From: Exophiala sp. HKRS030
Taxonomy: Eukaryota > Ascomycota > Eurotiomycetes > Chaetothyriales > Herpotrichiellaceae
NCBI GenBank assembly: GCA_023897205.1
Contig: JAHWDD010000005.1
Coordinates: forward strand, 5,208,001 to 5,272,000
Reading direction: 5' to 3'
DNA length: 64,000 nucleotides
A model generated the notes under the pieces. It made no database searches, had not been told where the DNA came from, and saw nothing but the letters and a program-made list of their open reading frames with translations. The position numbers and the translations under genes are program-made. This document shows positions 34,447 to 45,446 of the stretch, in pieces (the stretch's first letter is position 1; each line of letters starts with the position of its first letter).

Positions 34447-35768
34447 ATGTCTTGGGCTGGCGAGGTAAGTCAGGCGTCCTGGCGAAATCACTGGACCACC
34501 CGGAGTTCCGGACAGGCGGGCAATCGAACAAGCTGGCTGATTACAAGGTTCAAGAACAGATCCTTTTGAACATACACAACTGGCGCAAGGGTACGGCCAA
34601 GATCAAAGCCAGCCTTACCAAGGATGACAACGCTCTTCGCATTGGAATCCTCTCCGCCGGGGCAATCAACTACGCAGCTATAATTGACCCGACACAGACT
34701 CATGCCGGTGCCACCGTAACCGCGATCGCGTCACGGTCCAAAGCCAAAGCCGAGGCACAGATCGCTAAATACGGCATCGGAAGCACCTGCAAAGCATACG
34801 GGTCCTACGACGAGTTACTCGCCGACACGGCCATCGATGCCGTCTACATCTCGACGCCCAACGGGTCGCACGCTGAGTGGGCTATCAAAGCCATGGACGC
34901 CGGCAAACACGTGCTGGTCGAGAAACCACTCGCGGCCAACGCCGACGAGGCGCGGCGGATCCGCGACACGGCGTCGGCCACGGGTAAAGTCGCTCTCGAG
35001 GCGTTCCACTGGCGCTTCTACCCTGCCGCGCATCGCGTGCGCGAAATCATCCAGAGCAACACCTACGGCCACATAAAGGGCGTGAAGAGCACATTCAAAA
35101 TTCCGCAAGGCGTGTTCGGTAAAGACGATATCCGGTTCGACTATGCCCTTGCCGGCGGATCAAGCATGGACCTCGCGTACGTTTACTCGTTCTGCATGTA
35201 TGTCGGGACGCTGGACAAGCAGGGCAGCGATGTACGGGTGCTCGAGGCCTCGGCACGACCGCATGTCAACGACGCTCGGATCGACGCCGCCATGGACGCG
35301 CACTTTGTCATCGAAGCAGCAGGGGACCGGCCGGCCATCGACTGCCGCACGTCTGCAGACTCAACTGTGCCGCCGCTGTGGGGATTCATTCCACGGCTGT
35401 GGGTCGGCCCGGCCAGTGGCATCGTGGACCTCGAACGCGCCCAGATCGAATATGCCGACTTCGTGCTCCCGGCGTACGGGCACAAGATCACGGTGCGCGA
35501 AAAGGACGCCAGCGGCCGTCTGACCGGCAAACAGCACGTCGAGCACTGCCATGCCGGCGGGCCGCTGTGGGGCTCTCGTGGCGAGTCCTGGTGGTCTACC
35601 TACCGGTACCAGCTGGAGGCGTTTGTCGACAGGGTCAAGGCAACCGAAGCTGGGTCCGGCGAGCTAGATTATCATGGGCCTTGGCTTACTTTGGACGAGA
35701 GCGTTGGCTTGATGGAATTGATCGACGCCGTTTACGAGAAGGCTGGGTTGCCGAAGCGAGGCACTTAG
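34447..35768 (+). CDS. Gfo/Idh/MocA-family oxidoreductase
   Basis: The preferred model has a tiny first exon 34447-34464 (MSWAGE), an 83-nt intron (GTAAGT...CAAG) and exon 34548-35768, giving 412 aa beginning MSWAGEVQEQILLNIHNW. A continuous frame from 34395 is the alternative. The Rossmann part reads LRIGILSAGAINYAAII, then YISTPNGSHAEWAIKAM and GKHVLVEKPLA; EKP holds the catalytic lysine of the family. EAFHWRFYPAAHR starts the C-terminal alpha/beta domain. The closest known types are fungal dihydrodiol/D-xylose dehydrogenase-like enzymes, which oxidise sugars or trans-diols with NADP+. The substrate is not determinable. Third-position GC is clearly higher than in most genes here. Cytosolic. 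Confidence 0.85.
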
Positions 35769-36201
35769 GCTGGTAGGCGGCGGTTGGGTGTGGAGGAGCA
35801 TCCAGTGGTGGAGACAGTTGGGATGATTGATATACATCAATTGTCTTCTAGGGGAAGTCATATGAAGACCGACAATCCAGAACTGAGACTAAAGAATTTG
35901 AGCGAAAAGAATGACATTTGCGATACCGGGTAAGTAAGCATCTATATCTATACGAAGGTGCGTCTGCATCCATGGACAAATTAAAAGCGACATCGATTGA
36001 AGAAGGTCTTGTCCCAGATCAAGAGATCTTTCGAAGCTTTTTGGAAACAAAAATCGATCACTTCAATCGTAGATTACATGATTGTCTTTCCCGAAAAGAA
36101 CATAAACATAAAGAGCATTGCCAACGTGTCCCCTCTAAGGAAGTCTCGGTTTTGCCGTGGCTCGCTGAGAATGGCACGACGTCGAGTGCTTGAATTTTCA
36201 A
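35769..36201. other. Intergenic, no supported gene
   Basis: A 433-bp gap between the ends of two convergent genes. Open frames here lack domains. Confidence 0.4.
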
Positions 36202-37704
36202 TCAAGCCACGCTCCTCTCCCAGCTCTTTTGATCGACAATACGGAGTTCGTCACTGTCGATGAAATCGTCTTGGTCGTGATATTGGCCAACATTGTTGTT
36301 ACCACCAGTGTCAGGATTGGCAATGGGTGAAGATGTCTTCATAGGTTGACGTATCTTGGCTTTCTTCAAGAAATTCTTCGAATCCTCCTCTGCGTCTGAC
36401 TCTTGCTCAGTGGCAAAATTTGATGGCGAGGGCTCGACAGCGTGGTGTACATCCCTAGAAAGCAGCTCTGAAATCTTGGGAGAGTATGCTCCTATGCTAG
36501 GTTCCCCGGCCCCGTCGTTCCTCTGACTGTACCGTAGGAGTCTCGCTGTTTCAGGTGACAGTGGCAGTGCAGTTGTCGGATGATCATCCCTACGTATTTC
36601 CAACAACACCTGCTGCATCTTCGCTGTTAATCCCCAGGTTTCAGAGCTGATTTTGGAAAATGTCCGTGCGAGCTCCGTTCGTTCTGTTCCTGACTTTAGA
36701 ACGTCCTCTAATTCCTTTTCTTGCTTGCGAAGCCGAGCCTTGCATCATTTGACAGCGTTTAGGACACTGTTGGCTTGAGGAAATGCAAGATCGGAATTGG
36801 TGTTTTGCACCTGAAGAAATTCTTTTCTCGCATTTTTGTCCGCAATCTTGAGGCAGAACTGATGGATGATATGGAGGTCAGGATTTGCTTCCCAATCATC
36901 CGCATTCTTCCATGGCGTAGGATTGGTCATCTTCAGATCTTTACTTTCTGAAATGATATAGTCAAACAAACTCTTCTGGTCATGATTCGCACGTCCCTGA
37001 GTAGCGCTTTCCCACCACTGCACATGACTGTTTAACTTTTCAAAAGGTTCCAAGACGAACGGAACATCAGAGGGTTGAACCGCCGCATAACTCTCGTTGG
37101 GCTTCATGATATTGAGTTTCTGTGTAAGATTCCTCACAGTGTATGCGATTTTTCCGTGCTCGTTTAGTCGAGCTGTCAACGTTCTCTTCGGATCAGGGTC
37201 CCGAGCATATGAACCGATCGGAATCTCGCCGTCTCCAAGATTCTCTGGAATGAATTCAGGCTCTTGCGTAGAGGCGAATGTGACAAATTTCGCGTATTTA
37301 CGCTTAAGTGGGTTGTCCTGTGGAACCACAGTGACTTCCAGTGTTGTTCCTGCTCTCGGCACGGTAGAAACTCTATCGATCTCTTCAACCCTTCTCATGT
37401 CGATGTCATGCTGTGGATTTCGATCCGAAGCGAGAGCGTTTTGTGTTGGCTGACCTAACGAAAGTGTACGGGACGGCTCGTTGTTGAGTGTTGTATCAGG
37501 ACGGTTTAAGTTTGCTTTGAGGGCGGCGAGTCTGGGATACTTCTCCCAAACCTTCTCGTATTCTCCAACTGTCGGATCCACCGCCTTCAGATCATCTGGG
37601 TGTGGCCGCACGTGGCTCCGAAGCGCCGTTCTGACACGTCTCGCCACCAGGCGTGGCTCCATACTCACGTTCCCGGATCTCGGCTTCGTTGACATCTCTG
37701 TCAT
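36202..37704 (-). CDS. Unrecognised nuclear-type protein, about 476 aa, probable two-exon gene
   Basis: Two stretches in the same frame (37704-36745 and the part ending at 36202) are separated only by one TGA at 36745-36747 plus about 125 nt that stay open. The simplest reading is a 72-nt intron from GTGCAA to CAAG that contains the TGA; removing it joins NARKEFLQ to ARLRKQEKELEDVLK. That produces a continuous helical/coiled-coil region. The start at 37704 (MTEMSTKPRSGN) is the first ATG; the frame extends up without ATG. The sequence has basic patches (VARRVRTALRSHVRP), a Pro-rich linker and an acidic/basic tail (EEDSKNFLKKAKIRQP). No family was recognised. Alternatives are a nonsense mutation or sequence error. 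Confidence 0.55.
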
Positions 37705-38312
37705 TTTAGATCGGTGTGATCCAAGTACGAAGTTCGAGCTGTTTGTGTTCACTTTACCAACGTCTTTTAGATCCCAGATTGGTGGACTCACCTCACCGGG
37801 TTGCCCAACTGCAGAGATCAAGATGGAAGGTAGACAGAAGTGAGAGAAGGGGGAGATGGGTTGGATTGGTTGGTGGCTTGAGATGGCTTGAGATGGCTAT
37901 TAAGTATGAAACAAAGAGCTCAAGATGGTTGAGGACACGAATGTGGGACAGAAGCAGGATATCAAGTCAACTAAGTATGTTTGCTTCAACTGCATGCCAA
38001 GACTTGACCTGGGAGGATGTCTGATGGAATGTCTCACAAGATGATTGCTCTTGCAGAGCGAGACAGGTAAATTTCGGATCAGAAAGGAGAAGTTGCCTAA
38101 AGTCTTTTATTCTTTTATCATCATCATCCGGCTATGCATGGGTATCATATCATTGCAAAACAATCCATTACCTCAATTTGTATTGCCACCAATAAAAATG
38201 CCCAATGTCGTCTCCTTTCCGTTGTAACCATACTCACTGAAGCGCGTGATGTACCAGAATCAGCATGACGATATCAAGAACGATACCTTAGCACTGTTTC
38301 AGTCTTGGCGGA
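37705..38312. other. Intergenic, no supported gene
   Basis: About 600 bp between two minus-strand genes. The GATGGCTTGAGATGGCT doublet near 37877-37898 is a short direct repeat. No gene is supported. Confidence 0.4.
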
Positions 38313-41235
38313 TCACTTCGCGAACCCATTGCTCTGTCCTGCATCAGTGGTCGACTTGACAAGTTTCTCAAGAATGGTAAGGACACCTAAATAGGATAAG
38401 TTAGTCTCTCTATAGAACAGTCAATCGTGTTGCAAAACTTACCAGTCACACCCTGAGTCAAGGTAGCCGATGCTTCTGTGCTTCTAGCTCCTAACGTCAC
38501 CGTCACAACGTCTTTGATCTTGCCGGCCTTTTCCAGCTTATGCGCCCAGTTGAAGACATACTCATCCTCCCTTGAGTCACCAATAACGAGCAAGAAATCC
38601 GGGAAGGTGTCGCCGTTGGTCTCACTGAGATTTTGTAGTCGGTCACTGATTTTGGAGGTTGCCAGTCCTTTGTTGACATCCATTTCTGAGATAAACAGAC
38701 CATCCTCAATAGGAACTGCAGAGACATGCTGAGTGCGACAAGCATCATTGATATGATTGGCGCATTCTCCAGCCTGCTTAAATGCTCCACTGACATCTTC
38801 AGCATCGCTGTAGTCAAATGTGAGAGACGAGTGGCGTTCTTCGATCTTGCTACCTTCAATTCGATCAACGTAGTACTGAAGAATTTTTCGAACACCAGAC
38901 TTCCAGCTCTTTGAGTGCTCAAGGTCGGCTAATTCGGTCCATTCATCGGTACCTGGATCTAGAACGAATCCGCCATTTTCGGCGATCATGCCAATACCAG
39001 AAACAGGACTGAAGAGTCGTTCCATCTCCTCGGGCATTCTAGAGCTCATAACATAGACGATATTCTTGTTGTCATCGACCAGATCATTCAAGACATCAAT
39101 TGACCGCTTGGGAGTAGTAAGAACAATGTCTGTCGGTGCGCCCCACGAAGCTAAAGTGCCTTCGTAATCAAGGATGATCAAACGTTTGTGTGCCTTTTGA
39201 TACTTTGCCGTGGTTCCTGAGATTGACAGGCGCGGAACGGAAGTAGAGTCACGGAGGGAATGCTCCCTCCAAGCGTGATCAAGTGCCTTTGTGAAAGTCT
39301 CATACCACTTGACTGCATTGTTCTCAGTCACAATTTCGTACAACAACTTCCAACGTCGTTCTCTTTCTTCTGCCGACATGTCTAGAGCAATTTTAATGGT
39401 GTCTGCACATTGAGTGTAATGCCAAGGATTGACCAGAAGAGCGGATTTGCCAAAGACTGTGGCGGCACCTGTAAACTCACTAAGTATAATAGGTGCACAT
39501 TTGGTGTCTGCAAATTTTGGATTTTGGGAGAAGATGAACTCGTGGCTCGTCAAATTCATTCCTTCACGTAAACTGGTGATTAACAAACAGTCTGCAATAG
39601 TGACGAGAGCAAGCCATTGAGCGAATTCGATGTCTTGTTTCAAGAAGACCACGGGTTGATGAGCCAATGTAGAATGTGAAGAGTTGATCCGAGTGACAAT
39701 GTCAGCCACTACAGCGCTCAGCTCGGGGTCCTCGGTGGAAGAAGTTGCAATCTGAATGAGAACAACCTGGTCCCTGTACTGAGGGTTCTTGTTAAGAAAA
39801 AGTTCATAAGATAACATCTTCTGACGGATTCCACGAATGTTGTCAAGTTTCTCTCGGCCCACGATGATGCGCTTGCCCTTGTATTTCTCGGAGATGGTTC
39901 TGATCCACTCAGCCACTTTTGGATCTTGACGCTGCTCTGCCAGAGATTTCGGATCAACCCCGATGGGACAAGTCTGGACGTGAACAAATCGACCGTCTTC
40001 CAGGATGACGCCGTTTCGAGTAGCCTCGACGTTGAGAAGTCGACTGCATGTTTGGAGGAAATGATGTCCATACTCGTCGTTTTGGAAAGCGACCATGCTG
40101 GAACCGAGGACTCCTTCCAGGAGTTCAGTGCGTACAGAAAGACATCTAAAAATCTCGGAAGATGGAAATGCCGCATGAAGAAAGAAACCAATTTGGGCTT
40201 CTGGCAATCTCTTCCGCAGCAGACCTGGGACAAGCAAAAGGTGGTAGTCGTGAACCCAGATTATATCACCCTTTTTATAGTTTTTGGCGATGCGGTCGGC
40301 AAAGGCCTCGTTGACTTTGACGTAGAAAACCCAAGAATGATCTTGATAGGCCTTGCTCTTTGGATGGTCGGGAATCTGGTAGTGAAAGACAGGCCACAAG
40401 ATGGTCTTACAGTAGTGCTCATAGTGACCATTGATATCACTGTCAGCAGCGTAGACGGTCAGAGAATCGTAGTCACTTTCGAGCTTTTCAGCAATGCTTG
40501 TTTTCAAGCCGTCATCCAAAGCATCGGTTGGGCAGCCCAGTGTGCCGACCCACGTCTTATCCTCTAACAAGCCCGCTTCCACTGCGGCGCCGATGGCGGT
40601 GTTGAGTCCGCCATTTCCAAGGATCGCTTCCTGAACCGTGTAGTTGTAATCAGAAAAACGACGCTCATGACTGACAGTTTTTGAGCGTTGACGACGATTG
40701 TTATTTCTGTTGTGAACGTTGGTCCTCAGCGCGGTAGCCTTCTCTTTGTTATTGATCGCGGCATGCTTCAGGATAGAACTTGGGGAGGAGATTTGGCTCG
40801 CGAGGGAGGCTGATTCCACGTAACTGATTTGCCCCACCCTGGGGAATGTAGATCAGCACGAGAGATGGAACGAGGAGGGAGTCTGGGAGTGGGCTGTGTG
40901 GTTCCATCTTTGCTCAAATCTTGTGTAAGATCTTGCTTCAAGTGGCTGGGAAGTCTCAGGCTGATGGGACGGGCAACCTGAGTCAGAAAGATCTTCTCAT
41001 GGTCTGTGGTTGCACCGGGTGTTTGAACAAGAGGACCTGGGCTCTGTGTGACGCCAACTGATGGTGTAAAGAGGCTGAGAGCGGGAGTTTCGGGGATGGT
41101 TGATTGTGAGATGGTCGTCATCTGCGTCGATGGTGTGGTTTGAGAACCCTGGGTCTCTGGAGACTCTGGGCGCGAGGAGGGAACGTCAAAGACGACGGTA
41201 TAGGGCAAGAACATTGCCGCCACGAAGACCGTCAT
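38313..41235 (-). CDS. Trehalose-6-phosphate synthase complex regulatory subunit (Tps3/Tsl1-like), with one apparent frameshift
   Basis: The coding part runs 41235-38443 and, after a 56-nt intron (GTAAGT...TTTAG), 38386-38313. The N-terminus MTVFVAAMFLPYTVVFDVP is typical. A Ser/Pro-rich extension ends SPGWGKSVTWNQPPSRAKSPP, then the frame shifts at a run of four C (plus GGGG at 40782-40785) to SSILKHAAINNKEK; a fifth C restores it, giving about 955 aa. A GT20 domain follows (IIWVHDYHLLLVPGLLRKR, LREGMNLTSHEFI). The TPP-like domain has LDYEGTL where active phosphatases have LDYDGTL, so the second catalytic Asp is Glu. That loss indicates a regulatory, not catalytic, subunit. It scaffolds Tps1/Tps2 in stress-induced trehalose synthesis. 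A weak 59-nt intron (GTTACG...GAAG) is the alternative to the frameshift. Confidence 0.9.
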
Positions 41236-43137
41236 TGCGACCAAGTTTGTGGGTGTGTTCACCGCACCGCACGTGTCTTGGATAAAATGTTGTCAAAGCG
41301 CTTGATAAAGATGATGTCGTTCTGTTCTATGCAAAGCCGAAAGCGCGGGAGTGAAAAAGTGCTGAAGTGGTATTGTAGGAGATTCGGATGGGACAGAAAG
41401 ACAGGGATGAAGGATCAGTTAAAAGGTGAAAAGGATGGTGATATACTATCCTGGAGCATGTGAATCCTACGTGTCGTTCAGTGAATTCAACGCACGAGGT
41501 TCATGCGTTCTAGGAGAGGACGCTGGTTAGGTGACAAAACGTGGGATGGGATGTGATGAGAGAATGAGAAGGGGAATGTGAATATTTAGGAGGGGTGATA
41601 CAAGTGTTGAGTGATGTTTTTTGAAAAAGGGTCAAGGGAGAGTCATAGATGCAATGATTGTTCGACCATCGGCGTGAAAGCACTGGAATGAAGACAAGAG
41701 AGCAGAGAGCAGAGAGCAGAAATGAGGCAACCTTGGAAACCAATACCTCGTCATGGTTGAAACACGTCGTCTCTTCTGGCAATGGATACTACTAGCATGA
41801 TGAAAGATCCAGCAGTTATCCTCTTCCCGATAAATCAACGAGTAGCGTAGCAACGTGGCAGAAGGGTGGGTTACACAGAAAGGACGGGAACGGGGAACGA
41901 TAATGCGAAGACTTGTTGGACATGGGATAAACATGGGACTTCTGAGTTGCAAGTTGGCTTTTTTTTTTCGATGGGACGCGAGAGACACGATAGACACGAT
42001 ATGACAAGATGTTGGTTCCGTGTGGCTTCCAACAGCATTGGGCAGAATGGCAGGATGACGCAGTGGCCCGAGAGTGGAGTTTTTGGTAACCAGGAACAGG
42101 ACTCAAGGCAGCGGGAAATGGCAGCCTGGGAGGGCGTCAGAGGGGAGGGAGGCACCTGGGAGGGGCATCAGAAGAGCCTAGTAGGGGTGCTAGCAAGGCC
42201 CCGAGAGCCCCTAGTCTTTCTTGGGGAGCTGTTTATTATGGAGCCACTGGGGCCACTGGGGCCACAGGAACCAAGCTGGGCATCCGACCTCCTTGGGCTC
42301 CTTGATGCTGCGTGGTACAGTGATACTGTTAGCCTAAAGTGCCCACAGAAGTCTTGGCCTGGTACAATGTACGGAGTATGTACACTTTATAGCTACACAG
42401 TAGGTGCCTAGGTACTGTACCTTAGGTAGGGAGACACTACTAATGGGCTGAATCTCAACAAGTTGGGAGGAGATCAACGGGGCCCCATTCTTCCGGTCCA
42501 GTTATAGACCGGCAGGAAAACCCGGCCGTCACCCTGTGGAAGCACTGGAAGGTGCGAGCCTGGTTTCCAGGTTAAATGCCCAGGCACGCAGCAGGCACCT
42601 CCTCCGGACAGGCTCCTGCCACTGTATTTCGGAACACTCCGCATGTTAGGTCGATCTTGATTGGACCGGCACGTCCTCCGTTGGTCATGCCCTCCTACCC
42701 GGTGGGCACCCGGAGAATCCATGCTCAACGTCAGGCCGCGACTGCCACCACAAACTCTCTTCCAACAGCACCGCTTATCAAATTCCAAGAATTCTCAACA
42801 CACAAACTTCGCCCCTCGTGTCGTTTTCTTGCCAGAGGGCCACAGGGCTTCCCGCATATGACATTCCTTTCTGCAAACCTCACACCACATGTCAGACCTT
42901 ATTTGCAGTTTTGCATTGCCTGCCCCTCCAGACATCTCCACACCCCGACGTGTGTCTGCTCGTGTCTCCTGCAGTGCCGCATGCACACCTGATGGCGCGG
43001 CGCGGGTTACCCCATCGAACCTTCCCGAAATTCATGCATCTCCTTCCACCTACTCCCTTCCGCATTCTCTTTCCCTCTAGATTTACCGAGTAGTCACACT
43101 TCAGGTCTTCGCTTCTCTCTTTCTCTATCTCTGGGCG
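41236..43137. other. Long divergent intergenic region with short repeats
   Basis: About 1.9 kb between TPS3-like and STK19 starts. It holds an (AGAGCAG)3 repeat near 41697-41720, a poly-T run near 41960, three imperfect copies of TGGGGCCAC around 42246-42267, TACGGAGTA at 42370-42378 and the inverted repeat AGGTAC-T-GTACCT near 42410-42424. Several overlapping open frames on both strands show no domain. It is probably promoter and long leader sequence plus a degraded repeat. Confidence 0.45.
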
Positions 43138-44370
43138 ATGCCACTCTACCTGACTGCGGCCCACTCCTCACGGGTCAATAAGCCGGGACAACGTTCCGGT
43201 CTTGCTCCTCGCCGTCACTCATCTTCGCCATTCTCGAATGCTCCACGAACAAAAGCCTCCATACAGAGGGCCCAATCATTGAATCAGTCTCTCCATGGCC
43301 AATTAGGTTTGCGCCTTGAGGATGACCTTGACCATGATGACGATCAAGCCTTGGATCCGACTGGCAAGGTCATCACCGTTCTACGAATTGACCAAGCCAA
43401 AACTGTCGTCACCGCGATGAGATATTCCCAGCAGTCCATGTTCGCGTCGTTACCAGAACGTGCCGGAATGAACAGCGTTCGCATATCCGAGGTCCTGAAC
43501 TTTCAAAAGAACATGCCCGCCATCGTTTCACTAGCCCACGTTCATTCTCTTCTAGCCGCTTCTTCCAAGACAGAGCGTGAGATTGCCACGCTACAGTCCG
43601 CTGGTGACATTCGAAAAATCAGGGTAGCTGGTCGAGGCAATGATATCAGTGGCATAAGTGAGGTTCTGATAACTAGACATGACTATCAAACATTACTCGA
43701 GCGAAGTAGCATCCCGCCTGATATAGTCACAGATTTTTCCAACCTATTGCATCGCTATCCACGTTCCACAACTTTTCCCGCCAACGAGTTACCATCATCG
43801 CATGTGAGTGCTCTATCTCGCACGGGATTTCTCGTCTCATCTTCTCTGTCGGGATCGCGAAACCTGTCACTGGCTGGCTCACATATTGTGGCCATGCCCA
43901 CCGTCTCACGTGCCCCTTCGGGTACAAGCGGCGCTGTTGGTGGTGATGCTGCTTTCGAGAATCTAGGTGGGACGGGTGGCGCACGGCGGCCCAACTCTGC
44001 ATCAACTACAACTTCCCAAAACCAGGTCGGTGAACTGGCATTATCTGTGCCAAACATTGGCCCTTATCTGAGATTACTCAGTGCTGGTCGGGCCCATCTT
44101 CTTGAGTTACTAGGTAAATCAAAATACAGAGAAGCACCCCTCTACTTGTTACGCGAGCGTTGGGACGGTGCTGTCGACTCAGACAACCGAGTCTCTACAG
44201 CCAAACGAATTCGAGGAGAATTCTCTGGTGTCATGCCCTCAAGAACCAAGAAGTGGAAAGATTTACATGGTCTGAATTTCGATTGGGCTCTCGAAGAATG
44301 CCTTGGTGCCGGTCTGATAGAGTTGTTTGAGACACGAAGTGTGGGCATGGGTGTACGTGCACTGACATGA
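43138..44370 (+). CDS. STK19 homologue (winged-helix repair/chromatin factor)
   Basis: A single exon of 410 aa. After a Ser/Arg-rich N-terminus, the conserved part carries RIDQAKTVVTAMRYSQQSM, a block MNSVRISEVLNFQKNMPAI, and RVAGRGNDISGISEVLITRHDY, then SVPNIGPYLRLLSAGRAHLL and RERWDGAV. These match the STK19/G11 family. Despite the name, recent work treats human STK19 as a DNA-binding winged-helix protein in transcription-coupled excision repair, not a kinase; no kinase motifs are visible here. Two Ser/Thr/Gly-rich linkers interrupt the fold (SGTSGAVGGDAAF). A similar nuclear role in this fungus is inference. Confidence 0.8.
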   Translation: MPLYLTAAHSSRVNKPGQRSGLAPRRHSSSPFSNAPRTKASIQRAQSLNQSLHGQLGLRLEDDLDHDDDQALDPTGKVITVLRIDQAKTVVTAMRYSQQSMFASLPERAGMNSVRISEVLNFQKNMPAIVSLAHVHSLLAASSKTEREIATLQSAGDIRKIRVAGRGNDISGISEVLITRHDYQTLLERSSIPPDIVTDFSNLLHRYPRSTTFPANELPSSHVSALSRTGFLVSSSLSGSRNLSLAGSHIVAMPTVSRAPSGTSGAVGGDAAFENLGGTGGARRPNSASTTTSQNQVGELALSVPNIGPYLRLLSAGRAHLLELLGKSKYREAPLYLLRERWDGAVDSDNRVSTAKRIRGEFSGVMPSRTKKWKDLHGLNFDWALEECLGAGLIELFETRSVGMGVRALT

Positions 44371-45446
44371 TAATTTCGTGTCAGTTTTTACTGCTAGAAA
44401 CAGCATGCCTAGCACCGATGTGCTCGTGTCTTATAATCACGACTGTGTCCACACTGAAGTCGTCCGCGATTTTGCCACTACCGGACCATATTGGTTACAT
44501 CTCACATCATCGGATGTAGACAGCAATCCGAGACATGCTACACTGGTGATCACCCATTTATATCACACATCTTACCAAATCAGATTTGATAATGCTCACC
44601 TTGCAGCTCGACCAGTTTGGAGAATGCAGGGACATCACCGTCAACATGGCACTCGGAGGCTTGTCATCGCACAGCAATTTTTTTCGAGAAGTTTTTAAGA
44701 GGGTAAGCACGTGTCAGGGATTTCCTGTTCCCATTGACCACCCCGCCAGTGAACGTTCTAAAAGATCGCAAATTACAGTACGTGAAGTGCGTGCTCTGCG
44801 TGCAGTCCCCTTTCTTTCGACGAGTCTGAACACCAAAGGAAAGAGGTAGTGCAACGCTCGCGGATTGGCCTCCGTTTCAGTTAACAACTCGAAAGCCTTA
44901 ACTATCGGGAAAAGGCGGGAGATAGATACCATGACCTTGGCGTCCTACGAAGCGACATGTATGGCAAGCTATCACCAAGCCTCAATTACTACCTTGTTGT
45001 TGAAACTATTGCTAGATTGAGGCACATGTGCGACTGTATAAGTACAAAATTTGCAATCCTGCGCCATATAGACAGTATGAAATGTTATAGAATCTACCGC
45101 TTAACCTACAGAAATGGCAAAAGGACGGCCGTGTTCAAATCCACCAGTCCTTCTCGTTTCCACACATCCCGACAGCAGGCAAGAATCTAATGATGCCTTT
45201 AAGTCACAAGTAGGGTCTTGAGCTTTGGACTTACGAGGGAGCGGAGCGCTCTGACTTCCCATCCACTAAAACGGTACATGACAAAGGCAGTAAATTCTGT
45301 AGAAATGTAATTTATTGAGCCTCGAACCATTGTACACGAAAGTGATTCACCAACGAAACACATCTTCTATGGACAATGCCATCTCATGATAAGAATATCT
45401 TCTGCTTTCCCAGGACAAGTATCTCACACGCAATAATTTTTCACAT
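44371..45446. other. Intergenic, no supported gene
   Basis: About 1.1 kb after STK19. A frame at 44586-44849 reads LTLQLDQFGECRDITVN and then SHSNFFREVFKR, faintly like the core of a BTB domain, but flanking elements are missing. A tRNA-like GTTCAAATC near 45135 lacks a matching stem. Neither is called. Confidence 0.4.

Noticed and set aside
41866..42411. 181-codon plus-strand frame in the TPS3/STK19 gap
   Set aside because: No domain, low-complexity stretches, and overlapping open frames of similar length on the other strand.
44586..44849. Faint BTB-like segment (SHSNFFREVFKR)
   Set aside because: Only one short block resembles BTB; flanking core elements and splice partners are absent.
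45128..45150. tRNA-like T-loop GTTCAAATC
   Set aside because: The bases around it do not form a five-pair T stem and no D or anticodon arm is visible upstream.
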